Part shown: piece after piece, positions 8,301-14,896 of the stretch
Layout of the letters: every line of letters begins with the position of its first letter
Position numbering within the stretch: the stretch's first letter is position 1
Origin: a virus
DNA length: 24,478 bases
Virus record (IMG/VR): IMGVR_UViG_3300025483_000072
Span: 1-24,478 of that record
Reading direction: 5' to 3' (one strand)
Program-made: the position numbers and the translations under genes
Notes under the pieces: model-generated
Database searches by the model: none
Seen by the model: only the letters and a program-made list of their open reading frames with translations
What the model was told of the DNA's origin: nothing

Positions 8301-8392
8301 GTCTTATATTTCTTGCCAGCAATCGTTGCTGTCCCTCCAGTGGGACGAACTCCACGAGGGTTTACAAACTTATAGAATGATGCAGCTGCCAT
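5312..8392 (-). CDS. Tape-measure-like tail protein with lysozyme/transglycosylase-like domain
   Basis: The protein has 1026 aa. The N-terminus (1-130) is basic and helical. About 150-310 has several hydrophobic helices (FLKTLVLYGALSWLSNPKNAK), resembling the same region of the upstream neighbour. A Thr/Gly/Ser/Pro linker with a 13-aa repeat follows (about 320-350). Near 394-403, EAHGTEAVVPI resembles the GEAGPEAVVPL signature found in many phage tape-measure proteins. About 565-700 is a lysozyme-like domain with candidate catalytic Glu577 in GKESGGN and a downstream GAVGKYQQLP. Glycine-rich hydrophobic repeats (about 710-900) and a helical end follow. I infer a tail-lumen protein that could be ejected and locally cut peptidoglycan. 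It is not a normal T4 gp29 by sequence. The exact tail role is uncertain; the domain reading is fairly firm. Confidence 0.75.
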   Translation of the reverse strand: MAAASFYKFVNPRGVRPTGGTATIAGKKYKTKPDGTPRMQVLALNRIGGQLNEQTKILQGIKLSIDNSTKGLIKNNKLINDSIKGLASEDRKRKIAAVKQQRQASRESRIAASRARLGGREGDLEAKRAGPVTDGSTDTSPEGGGGFFAGIIKFLKTLVLYGALSWLSNPKNAKMAVDFLKILVKVGKAIYKFVEFGVISALEGFSNVFGSDSSLLDRLKGFLQFAVGIFSLFLVNRYLKNPFKIIKDVKRIFRVLRIIPKALGLAAKAGKAVVMATRTGVARMKGGGLVKGLLTTAAVGAAAYGVSSLMSDGGEGPTPAAPTNSGGTSGTPATTTNSGGTSGTPTAPVPKAESGSILPFRTGGRPPHAQSGAARIITGRNQGYRASVGGGAIEAHGTEAVVPIKNRYTDSGNDPLAAILGNSKKMAKGMATLIPMPLKMAGAGILVGLGSLLGKLPFGIGNMLGPIAKTLMGPILQIFGVDGNILDKAMGLSTSNNQAGKDFAEAMTDAIKDWFKSILPGGSPAAAAPSPPGTTPSSSPVEYAGPAFGPNGEKTASASAGSPGTWGPLLDLIAGKESGGNYEAMNPSTTLPGATKMTISEVVEKATGAVGKYQQLPRFLKGRARKAGLDPDKDLFSPANQDKIIVKANITGRGGDDWLAGKMSTETFMQGLSQEFASFPNANGKFHYPDQSSNMTAEKIKKTLNTIRPQRMFLGGIAKGIGNALGSIGKTVAKIAPIAASFIPGIGPIASAAIGGISGLMGGGGIGGALSGALGGIGGFGGLGNMIGGSFGGLMSSAGGMLDGAFSGLMSGDILGGMGGMGNILAQGGEMIFGPGFTSMFGGTLDALNIGGKGLGASTFLKQSGMGALDFAVGQLAGTAGGPDSKQAFVPGGSTVLNVNAAKAFSTLMKTQQVAQNSAKIQNLEGATTMLTDKLVKVTSDVIAGVLVDKGKMAELPPAINDQAMAQILPMIQSAIISASQKGGQSSGGGAPSPGFQKSSSGENLTSTIAGSLSSIAGKIFGGGVK
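7358..7428 (-). repeat. Near-perfect tandem repeat, 39-bp period, within a tail gene
   Basis: Two 32-base identical segments (7358-7389 and 7397-7428) are spaced 39 bases apart. They encode a 13-residue repeat, TNSGGTSGTP plus a variable part, in the flexible linker of the 1026-aa tail protein. The perfect base identity implies recent duplication. Confidence 0.85.
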
Positions 8393-8397
8393 TTATA

Positions 8398-11300
8398 TTA
8401 TCGACCGAAAGTTGATAGTGGTGATGGTGGTTTAGAACCACCTCCTGCTGACCCAGATGATGCGGACATTGGTGTGGGGATTGGCATAAACACTCTCTGG
8501 ATAACACCAATCTCAACAGGAGCTTTGGTAATACCAGGATGCATAATACTCTCTCTATTTATCCCTGATGACTGACCCATAACTCTTGCACCACGAGTCT
8601 CAGCAACTTTTACAAGACCACCAAGATTCTTACGTTCATAATCTTCAGGTTTATATTTCTTGCCCTGTGCCTCTGATGCTTTAACTCTTGCAGCAATAAT
8701 ATGCTCAGATGGAACCTCACCTGCGACACCACCAGTAGTAAATCGACCAAAGTTTACAATACCACCATGGTTCATTCTCTGCCTAACCATTTCACGAATC
8801 TTCTCTGGACCCGACCACATCTTGTCACCTTGCTTTAGTTTTGCGAGGTCCCACTTTCCACCCTGATCAGGCAGTTCTCCGTGAGTAGGTACAGTTTCTT
8901 TAGTGATGTCTGCTGCAGTCCACCCCCAAGTCTTTGCAAGATTTGCAACTGCCTGAGCAAGACTTTTTACCTGAACGTCTTTGACTGGATATTTACCGAA
9001 ATTATTTTCCGTTGCATTCAACATTGCTGAGATTGAGAAAGAAGCATTGCCAGTGTTGAAATCGGCCGTGTGATATGGTGGACTCTGACCAAATGATGAG
9101 TGTCCTGGGTGCTTATTGGGAACAACAGAACCATCACCTTTCACATAACGGTGATAACCTGCCCATCCAAAATTTGCCATGATAGATCTATCATCATCAT
9201 ATGAACCTGCAGTCCAGTGCAAGATGATTTTTTTATTCTTCTTCTTACCAGTCTTATCGTCACCTATACCTGCAATTGATGGTGAGGCAGTTTCTCCTTT
9301 TGCTTTCAAGAATGCCTGAACCATGCCTGTGTTCGCAGCAGTTCCATCTTCATTTGTGGTGTGTCTTAGACGACCACCAACTCCATTTATACCACCTTCA
9401 AAGAACTGTAGTCCCGAACCAGTGTTGGCTGCATGGAATTTTTGACCTTTGTCATCCTCAAAGAAAAACTTATCATTCTCTTTAATTCCATAGTTTCTGT
9501 TTGGATCAAGTGTGGGTGCACCTGTTGATCTGCTCAGAGACTCTTCATCACCTAAACCTAGCAGGTTTGTGAGTCCAGTTCTTTGTGCTACCTGCATTGG
9601 TAGACTGCCCAACCAAGTTTTTAGCAAACCACCCAAAAGAGTTTTTATTGGTGCTACAGTCGCACCAAAGAATTTTGCGAGATGATCCTTGATTTCATTC
9701 TTTGCTGAGACGACTGGTGCCATCATAGGTGTTTCACCTAAAGCAATAACACCTGAACCAAATGCTCTCTTTGCCTCAAATAGTTTTGGTCCGAACTCAT
9801 TCTTTAGAATCTCACCACCAGGCATTACCTCAAGTATAGCTTGCAGTGCACCAACTAGGTAGTTACCTGATCTCATTCTAGGATCATAGGCATCAAATCC
9901 AGGACCTCTACCAGTCTCAGCACCAGGCAACATGGCACCAAACTTCTTGATCTGATCCATGACTGGATCTAGACCTAAACCTTTAACTACTCTATTTTCA
10001 GTGTCCTTGATACCAGGAACCATATCACGGAGGAAGTTGTAGATGTCCATGCCCATGGATACTCCAGGACCGAACTGTCCTCCAGGAATTAAACCAACAA
10101 GGTCAAATGCACCAGATGCAAACTCTAGTAGTGCACCAATAGGATCACCTGCTTTCAGTGCTTCATAACCAAAATATAGGTTTGCAATACCACCTAAGAT
10201 TGGGATTGCTTTAGATCCAATCTTTTTCATCAGACCATTGCCACCCTTACCACCAAACTTTTGTAGAAGTTTAGCACCCTTGGGTCCTAGGACCTGCATC
10301 AATTTCTTTTCGATGGCACCCTTGAGACCTTTTAACTTGCCTAGCATAGGTTTGACATATTCTATAGCAGGTTCCACAACTTTTCGCATGGCAGCATCTT
10401 TGATGCCATTCAGACCTTTGCCGACAGTAACTAATCCTGTCTTAAATCCAGTACCAATTTTTCGGAGACCTGTTAATGCTTCACCACCAAGTTTCTTACC
10501 TTGATCTACTACTCTACCACCAAGTTTCTTACCTTGATCTACTACTCTACCACCAACTCTCTTGGCTTTTTGAAATTGCCTTTGAAAAAATCCAGGACCT
10601 TGCTTAGGTTTTGGTTTGGGTTTTGGTTTGGGTCTCCCTTGTGGATCCTGTTCTCTTGGTGGTTTAATACCAAGAATATCACTAACTAGATTCCAAATAA
10701 ATTTCAGTGATCCAATAGGATTCAATAGGAATGCAACTGAACCAATGGCAGGTAAACCTTTCAGCAGGTTACCAAAACCTGACATCAGTTCACCAACTTC
10801 ACCATTTTTAACACCGTTGATGATCTGACCGATACCACCAGCAGCAGAACCAATGCCGTCCAGTGCCCAAGTAGTCCAATTAATTACAAAACTACCAATA
10901 GGTTTCAGTACCAAATTATAAAAATTAGTAAATGCATCTACAAATCTTCTTGCATTACCTGGTTGTGAAAACCACTTGAATGCTGCTGACAGCACAAATA
11001 CTTTTAAGACAGATCCGACAATTCTTTGGAAGAATGATCCGATACCACTCAGGATACCTAGACCACCACCATCATCAACCTTTTTTTCTTTTACTAATTT
11101 TTTTCTTACTTCTGTTGCAGGTTTTCTTTTCTGTAAATTTCGTGATATTAGTTGTGGTCTAACTTTCTGACCATTTAATTTCTTAAGTGCTTCTCTTCTT
11201 CTCTCAAGGTCATTATAAAGTGATGTTTGTATCTTATGATCTACATTGCGTCTTCTTGTAAAAGAGTTTGCAATGGCACTTAATATTACATTATTTGCAG

Positions 11301-11418
11301 AAACTTGAGTGCCTATACCATTCAATGCCTTTATGGTAGGCGCAGTTTTGCCACCAACTTCTTGATATCGTTGAGGTTTTTGTGCTAATTTATTCTGTGG
11401 TTTAGCAAGTACGGCCAT
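8398..11418 (-). CDS. Tape-measure-like tail protein with N-acetylmuramoyl-L-alanine amidase domain
   Basis: The protein has 1006 aa. Its N-terminal 110 residues are basic and helical. About 115-255 has hydrophobic helices (VLKVFVLSAAFKWFSQPGNAR) alignable with the downstream paralogue. A Lys/Pro repeat and an 11-aa repeat (RVVDQGKKLGG) follow, then glycine-rich hydrophobic stretches. About 725-875 is an amidase_2/PGRP-like domain: IILHWTAG (His734), YHTADFNTG (His783), THGELPD (His846) and KWDL (Asp857). His734, His846 and Asp857 are placed as the zinc site would require. The end carries GGIVNFGRFTTGG, a tape-measure-like turn. The family cleaves the bond between muramic acid and L-alanine. 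I infer a tail-lumen protein that opens the wall during DNA entry. The start ATG abuts the upstream stop (TAAATG). Confidence 0.75.
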   Translation of the reverse strand: MAVLAKPQNKLAQKPQRYQEVGGKTAPTIKALNGIGTQVSANNVILSAIANSFTRRRNVDHKIQTSLYNDLERRREALKKLNGQKVRPQLISRNLQKRKPATEVRKKLVKEKKVDDGGGLGILSGIGSFFQRIVGSVLKVFVLSAAFKWFSQPGNARRFVDAFTNFYNLVLKPIGSFVINWTTWALDGIGSAAGGIGQIINGVKNGEVGELMSGFGNLLKGLPAIGSVAFLLNPIGSLKFIWNLVSDILGIKPPREQDPQGRPKPKPKPKPKQGPGFFQRQFQKAKRVGGRVVDQGKKLGGRVVDQGKKLGGEALTGLRKIGTGFKTGLVTVGKGLNGIKDAAMRKVVEPAIEYVKPMLGKLKGLKGAIEKKLMQVLGPKGAKLLQKFGGKGGNGLMKKIGSKAIPILGGIANLYFGYEALKAGDPIGALLEFASGAFDLVGLIPGGQFGPGVSMGMDIYNFLRDMVPGIKDTENRVVKGLGLDPVMDQIKKFGAMLPGAETGRGPGFDAYDPRMRSGNYLVGALQAILEVMPGGEILKNEFGPKLFEAKRAFGSGVIALGETPMMAPVVSAKNEIKDHLAKFFGATVAPIKTLLGGLLKTWLGSLPMQVAQRTGLTNLLGLGDEESLSRSTGAPTLDPNRNYGIKENDKFFFEDDKGQKFHAANTGSGLQFFEGGINGVGGRLRHTTNEDGTAANTGMVQAFLKAKGETASPSIAGIGDDKTGKKKNKKIILHWTAGSYDDDRSIMANFGWAGYHRYVKGDGSVVPNKHPGHSSFGQSPPYHTADFNTGNASFSISAMLNATENNFGKYPVKDVQVKSLAQAVANLAKTWGWTAADITKETVPTHGELPDQGGKWDLAKLKQGDKMWSGPEKIREMVRQRMNHGGIVNFGRFTTGGVAGEVPSEHIIAARVKASEAQGKKYKPEDYERKNLGGLVKVAETRGARVMGQSSGINRESIMHPGITKAPVEIGVIQRVFMPIPTPMSASSGSAGGGSKPPSPLSTFGR
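10483..10556 (-). repeat. Tandem repeat, 33-bp period, within a tail gene
   Basis: Two identical 33-base units (10483-10515, 10516-10548) plus 8 bases of a third encode RVVDQGKKLGG repeats in the linker of the amidase-bearing tail protein. A short Lys-Pro repeat lies nearby (about 10607-10632). In-frame unit changes here would alter protein length without breaking it. Confidence 0.85.
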
Positions 11419-11616
11419 TTAACCTTCGTATGGTGCTTGTTGGTTAGATTGTTGCATTTCACGTTCTGATTCAAGGTGTTGAGTCAACATGATCACATAC
11501 AAGTCCCTTTCCCAGGGCATCAGACTATCTATCTCGGTTAGACTCCATTTATGATGTTGTACTAAGGCAAAATTAGTTCGGTAATAATTTTCCAAACTAG
11601 AGTACAACATACTCAC
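11419..11616 (-). CDS. 51: gp51-like tail assembly chaperone ORF (probably made by -1 frameshift from gp26)
   Basis: The 65-aa ORF has a core WSLTEIDSLMPWERDLYVIMLTQHLESE (about 24-51), which resembles the 'L..MPWRER..Y...L' core of phage tail-assembly chaperones such as the lambda T region and T4 gp51-type proteins. It overlaps gp26 by four bases (GTGA). Its own first codon would be GTG, and the nearest Shine-Dalgarno-like sequence is 18 nt away, too far for normal initiation. The preceding T TTT TTC heptamer, read in the gp26 frame, would carry -1-shifted ribosomes straight into this frame and give a gp26-gp51 fusion of about 306 aa. Independent initiation at GTG or at the ATG two codons later remains possible. 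The chaperone role and the name are inferred from the motif and from position before the tape-measure-like genes. Confidence 0.65.
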   Translation of the reverse strand: MSMLYSSLENYYRTNFALVQHHKWSLTEIDSLMPWERDLYVIMLTQHLESEREMQQSNQQAPYEG

Positions 11617-11639
11617 CCGAAAAAAGACGACAAACCCTC
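11600..11639 (-). promoter_or_regulatory. Candidate programmed -1 ribosomal frameshift site
   Basis: On the minus strand, in order: GAGGG (11635-11639), 9 nt, the heptamer T TTT TTC (11619-11625) with TTT and TTC as in-frame gp26 codons, 4 nt, then a weak 5-bp hairpin GAGTA/TACTC (11600-11614). The gp26 stop is one codon after the heptamer. This is the dnaX-like layout: internal Shine-Dalgarno, slippery site, stem-loop. The parts are seen directly; that frameshifting happens is inference. Confidence 0.65.
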
Positions 11640-12338
11640 AAGAACTACTTCAGATGTAACACCAGTCTCTGGATTTTTGACTTCACTCTTCCACTGCAAC
11701 TTAGGCATAGTCTCGAAGAATGATTGTAGTTTAATGAATTGGTCATTAGTCAAACTTTCTAGGAATTCAGTTAACTCTTTCTTAGTACAGTCTTTTGCTT
11801 CCCACACCTCTTCTCCTTGGAAGATTTGTGAGATACAACCTGCTGCAATAGAGAATACCTGATTAATAGAATCAGACTCAGTTTGGGTTGTACCAGAGAT
11901 GTTTTCCTTAACAAAGGTGTCAAGACTAGGGTAAGACATGACAACACCAGTGTCATCATCAAGCATGATCTTTGGATCATGACCTTCAGGTTTCTCGCAA
12001 ACAACTTCCTCTAGAGGAACTTTGATTTTGATTTCAGTCTCACCATCATCAGGTGCAGTGATGATCACATCTGCTTCTTCACCTGCAGACTTCGCACGAA
12101 TACGAAGAAACAGAAACTCAATATCAAATGTTGGGAGAACATCAATCTTGCGTTTGATTGATGTACAGTTGCGGATGATAGTTTTCACCGCATTCATCAT
12201 GTCTTTCTCGTTATTAGATTCCATAGCCATCAAAAGAATCTTTTCTTCTTTGACTAGGAATGGACGATACTTTACTTTTTCTCCTGTAGAAGGCAATTCA
12301 CATTCGTACTCAGGTACGACAAGTTTTGGCAAAGGCAT
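11613..12338 (-). CDS. 26: gp26-like baseplate hub/tail assembly protein
   Basis: The 241-aa acidic protein begins MPLPKLVVPEYECELPSTGEKVKYRPFLVKEEKILLMAMES, the conserved opening of the T4 gp26/T4_baseplate family (T4 gp26 is 208 aa). It continues with FDIEFLFLRIRAKSAGEE and an acidic C-terminal helix region (QFIKLQSFFETMPKLQW) before ending EGLSSFFG. In T4 gp26 acts in hub assembly; in many long-tailed phages the equivalent position encodes the first part of a tail-assembly chaperone pair. The last codons form the slippery heptamer and the stop is overlapped by the 65-aa ORF. No strong ribosome site is visible; GGG lies about 10 nt before the ATG. The family identification is good; the chaperone interpretation is inference. 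Confidence 0.8.
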   Translation of the reverse strand: MPLPKLVVPEYECELPSTGEKVKYRPFLVKEEKILLMAMESNNEKDMMNAVKTIIRNCTSIKRKIDVLPTFDIEFLFLRIRAKSAGEEADVIITAPDDGETEIKIKVPLEEVVCEKPEGHDPKIMLDDDTGVVMSYPSLDTFVKENISGTTQTESDSINQVFSIAAGCISQIFQGEEVWEAKDCTKKELTEFLESLTNDQFIKLQSFFETMPKLQWKSEVKNPETGVTSEVVLEGLSSFFG

Positions 12339-12367
12339 AGTTTAAAACCCAATTTCAGTTTAGTTAT

Positions 12368-12994
12368 TTAGTCATCAAAATTAGATACATTCCCAAGAAC
12401 ATCGGCAGCAAGATTGAATGCACCACCCCTTACGAATCTATATCTCTCAACTTTGAAAGAGATTCTAGTCTTCAGTAGTTGTGTTCTAGCAGAACTTAAT
12501 TGATAAGGACTAATGTTGTATGGTAGAGCATTTTCAATTTCCCATCTACCAGTAATAGAAGTTGACCACGTATTATTTTTCGTACCGTTCTTCTCTAACT
12601 TATAGATGACCATCTTAGGTGATACGATATCATCATAATAGGATACCTTGTTACCAGTGTCATCATGAATAAAATTATACCACGTTTCAAAGACTCGGTT
12701 GAAATCAAGATCTTTAGGTGACAATAGATTCAAAGTCACCTCACCATAAACAGTACCAGTGGCATAGTTGATGCCAACACCATGATCTCTGTGCTGTGCT
12801 GTAGTAACTTGCTTAGTTGGTGTAGTGACAGAATCACAATAGAAATTTAGAACTTCACCAAGAGAATACCCATCAACAGCAAACGTCTCAGATCTAAGGA
12901 TTGTTGGCAGTTGCATTTGTACAGCATACCTATTACTAGTAGCCATACCAGCACTAGATAATTTTGTAAGCATTGCACTCACATCGAGTGTCAT
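12368..12994 (-). CDS. Tail-tube-like baseplate protein (candidate gp54 equivalent)
   Basis: The 208-aa, beta-rich protein has features of the gp19/gp54 tube fold: NRYAVQMQLP near the start, a long YGEVTLNLLSPKDLDFNRVFETWYNFI segment (about 80-110), and a C-terminal LLKTRISFKVERYRFV strand. Position among gp4, gp26, gp48 and gp53 suggests the tube initiator or another tube-like baseplate component. T4 gp54 is longer (320 aa), so the name is not assigned. GGGGG lies 5-10 nt before the ATG and the gene begins three bases after the preceding stop. It could instead be a minor tube or cap protein. Confidence 0.6.
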   Translation of the reverse strand: MTLDVSAMLTKLSSAGMATSNRYAVQMQLPTILRSETFAVDGYSLGEVLNFYCDSVTTPTKQVTTAQHRDHGVGINYATGTVYGEVTLNLLSPKDLDFNRVFETWYNFIHDDTGNKVSYYDDIVSPKMVIYKLEKNGTKNNTWSTSITGRWEIENALPYNISPYQLSSARTQLLKTRISFKVERYRFVRGGAFNLAADVLGNVSNFDD

Positions 12995-12997
12995 CTA

Positions 12998-13480
12998 TTA
13001 CCCCCAGACTTTTTTAGCAGCAATTCTTCTACTTCCATTCGGTGCTAATGGTGACTCGTCTACAAAATACTCTAATGGTAATTGTACTGCGTCCCACTCT
13101 TCCTCAGGAATATTGTATACAGGAGATTTAATCTCGGTATTTCTATATCTATGTATGGTAGTTCTAGGAAAGAACAATGCATCTCTAGAACTACTCTTAA
13201 TCTGATTTACTGTACCCAATCTTGAACTAGGTGCAAGGTAATGTAGGTTTGCACCTAACCAACCTGTACCATCTACTGAAATACAATATGCAAATGGGTA
13301 TCTATCATACCACTCCATCCTCTCAGGTTGTTTTGCAATGTAATGGAAGTAATAGATACCACCTACCTGTGGTCTAGTCTGCTGAAATCCCTGGATACGT
13401 TTAGTCCACTGTTTTCTATACCAAGTCTCACTCTTGCCAGATCCCTTGGTTAATGATCGTATGTCTGTAAAGATACTCAT
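12998..13480 (-). CDS. Conserved phage protein of unknown function, 160 aa
   Basis: A conserved-looking block spans about 35-90: GGIYYFHYIAKQPERMEWYDRYPFAYCIS, then GWLGANLHYLAP. I have an impression that this 'YFHY.AK..ERM..YDRYP ... G.NLHYL.P' pattern recurs in T4-like phage genomes, but I cannot give it a named function. A basic N-terminus (YRKQWTKRIQGFQQ) and a basic C-terminus could contact nucleic acid. It overlaps gp4 by four bases (ATGA), so the two are translationally coupled and a head-completion or neck role is plausible but unproven. Confidence 0.7.
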   Translation of the reverse strand: MSIFTDIRSLTKGSGKSETWYRKQWTKRIQGFQQTRPQVGGIYYFHYIAKQPERMEWYDRYPFAYCISVDGTGWLGANLHYLAPSSRLGTVNQIKSSSRDALFFPRTTIHRYRNTEIKSPVYNIPEEEWDAVQLPLEYFVDESPLAPNGSRRIAAKKVWG

Positions 13481-13920
13481 ACCTTCAACTCTTTCTCTGT
13501 GATGACTTTAAATTCCCAAAGTCTGTCCCCACAAAAGTCAACTGCTGCTTTCCATTTTGCTTGGTTGACCGCATATGTTTTCACCTCAGATATATATCTC
13601 TTCGTCTGTCTCTTTGGTTTCTTAGGTGCTTTACATTGTGCTAGAGGTTTTACCTCAACAACATATCTCTTCACTTTTCCAGTAATAGATCTTAACTTCA
13701 CATAGAAATCTGGAAAATATCTATGCATTCTACCATCAACAGGTGATATATAGGGTATAAAGAACTCCTCACTACCCCACTCAAGGATATTTGGATTTTT
13801 GTCACACCAAATCATAAACTTACGTTCCCACAAACTCCTATAAATAATTTTTGTAGGATCACCTTTGTATTTTTGAAAGTTTGTTGGTGAAAATCTACCT
13901 TTATAACCTTTATATGACAT
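13477..13920 (-). CDS. 4: gp4-like head completion protein
   Basis: The sequence MSYKGYKGRFSPTNFQKY, IIYRSLWERKFMIWCD, GSEEFFIPYISPVDGRMHRYFPDF and YVVEVKP matches T4 gp4 (150 aa; also called gp50/65 head completion) along its whole length. The spacing of the Glu in SLWERKF, the Asp in YFPDF and the Glu-Val-Lys in VVEVKP fits a PD-(D/E)XK nuclease-type fold, which may trim or hold the packaged DNA end before tail joining. The ATG at 13920 is chosen; a GTG one codon earlier (13923) is possible. The gene is divergent from gp48 with a 25-base gap from 13920, so its promoter must lie in that gap or within gp48. Confidence 0.9.
   Translation of the reverse strand: MSYKGYKGRFSPTNFQKYKGDPTKIIYRSLWERKFMIWCDKNPNILEWGSEEFFIPYISPVDGRMHRYFPDFYVKLRSITGKVKRYVVEVKPLAQCKAPKKPKRQTKRYISEVKTYAVNQAKWKAAVDFCGDRLWEFKVITEKELKV
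13839..13846 (+). promoter_or_regulatory. T4-type late promoter for gp48-gp53, inside gp4
   Basis: The plus strand reads TATAAATA, an exact late-promoter core, antisense within the gp4 coding region and 100 bases upstream of the gp48 start. The divergent gap is only about 22-25 bases, too short to hold separate promoters, so a promoter inside gp4 is expected. The same base string could arise by chance in AT-rich coding DNA. Confidence 0.5.
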
Positions 13921-13936
13921 CACTAACGTTTAGAAA

Positions 13937-13944
13937 TATTTATC
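13937..13944 (-). promoter_or_regulatory. Candidate late promoter for the gp4-led tail operon
   Basis: The minus strand reads GATAAATA, one base off the TATAAATA core, in the divergent gap. Transcription would start about 7-8 bases downstream, leaving a leader of only about 10 bases before the gp4 ATG at 13920. This is short but possible. Confidence 0.4.
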
Positions 13945-13945
13945 C

Positions 13946-14896
13946 ATGTCAGTAGCACCGTTAGTATATCCAAGACAACTCAAGGGATCATCAGATAAAG
14001 ACTACCTAAAAATCACAATCGCAACAGAAGGTGGTCAGGGTATCTATCAGTTTTTTGATGGTGGTAAAGGTAGATCCACAAATGGTGGAGCAAAAGCACC
14101 TGTCAATAATTCACAGGGTACTATCTTTCTAGCAATGCCCAGACAGTTATCTGTCTCTTATGGTATGTCATATCAAGGTGTTGACTTAGGTTCTCTTGGT
14201 TCTGGTTTGGTATCTACGGCAGCAGGGTTGTCAGGAACAGCAGGCGAGGGGAAAACGGAATCGCAAGACATTGCATCACAAATTTCGGGTATGGCTAATA
14301 ATGCAAAACCCGAGTTGGCATTGAATACTGCAGCAACAGGTGTCAATAGTCTCATTCAAGCAGCAGGATTTTCTGGTGGTGTTGATGCAAACTCTTTAAG
14401 TGCTTTGATGCAAGGTCAAACTCTAAATCCATTCAGAGAGATCACTTTCAAAGGTGCAAACTATAGAAGCCATAACTTCACTGTGAAGATGGTTGCACGA
14501 AATAAAACTGAAGAGAATGAAATCAAAAAGATTGTTAATACACTAAGATACTACATGCACCCCGATCTAAATGGTGGGCAAGGAGGTGGTGGTAGTATCT
14601 TCAACGGGGGTGGTAATAATAGATGGTTGGGTATTCCCTCATACTTCGATCTTGCTTTTGTCAGAATGCAAGGATCAAAGGGTAATCAAAAAAGAGTGAA
14701 ACTTAACTCTTCTGCTGAAATTGAAAATATATATCGTCCTGGTGCTTGTGTTCTTAAGAACTTTAATGTGAACTTTGCACCCGATGGTCAGTATGTTGCA
14801 ACAGAAGACTATGTGATGGCAGTTCAAATTCAAATGGGATTTCAAGAAACAGTCATGCTACATCGTTCAGCACTAAAAGAACTAAAAGAATTCTGA
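13946..14896 (+). CDS. 48: gp48-like baseplate tail-tube cap protein
   Basis: The 316-aa protein matches the T4 gp48 layout (364 aa). It has an N-terminal strand region with IFLAMPRQLSVSYGMSYQGVD and a glycine/alanine-rich middle. The typical FREITFKGANYRSHNFTVKMVARNKTEENEIKKIVNTLRYYMHPDL block spans about 170-210, followed by LGIPSYFDLAFVR, then IYRPGACVLKNFNVNFAPDGQYVA and VAVQIQMGFQE-type strands at the end. In T4 gp48 sits on the hub and, with gp54, starts tail-tube polymerisation. It is one of only two plus-strand genes here. Its stop overlaps the gp53 start by one base (TGATG). No strong ribosome site is visible. Confidence 0.85.
   Translation: MSVAPLVYPRQLKGSSDKDYLKITIATEGGQGIYQFFDGGKGRSTNGGAKAPVNNSQGTIFLAMPRQLSVSYGMSYQGVDLGSLGSGLVSTAAGLSGTAGEGKTESQDIASQISGMANNAKPELALNTAATGVNSLIQAAGFSGGVDANSLSALMQGQTLNPFREITFKGANYRSHNFTVKMVARNKTEENEIKKIVNTLRYYMHPDLNGGQGGGGSIFNGGGNNRWLGIPSYFDLAFVRMQGSKGNQKRVKLNSSAEIENIYRPGACVLKNFNVNFAPDGQYVATEDYVMAVQIQMGFQETVMLHRSALKELKEF

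Noticed and set aside
8556-8563. GATAAATA on the minus strand upstream of the 1026-aa gene
   Set aside because: It lies inside codons of the 1006-aa gene (Gly-Ile-Asn-Arg), is one base off the late core, and the window is AT-rich enough to give such strings by chance (others occur at 19127-19134 and near 19720).
10483-10556. Direct repeats as a possible CRISPR array
   Set aside because: The units are contiguous without spacers and are in-frame protein repeats.
12339-12367. CTAAATAA string between the tube-like gene and gp26 as a late promoter
   Set aside because: It differs from the TATAAATA core, contains the stop codon of the upstream gene, and the genes appear co-transcribed.
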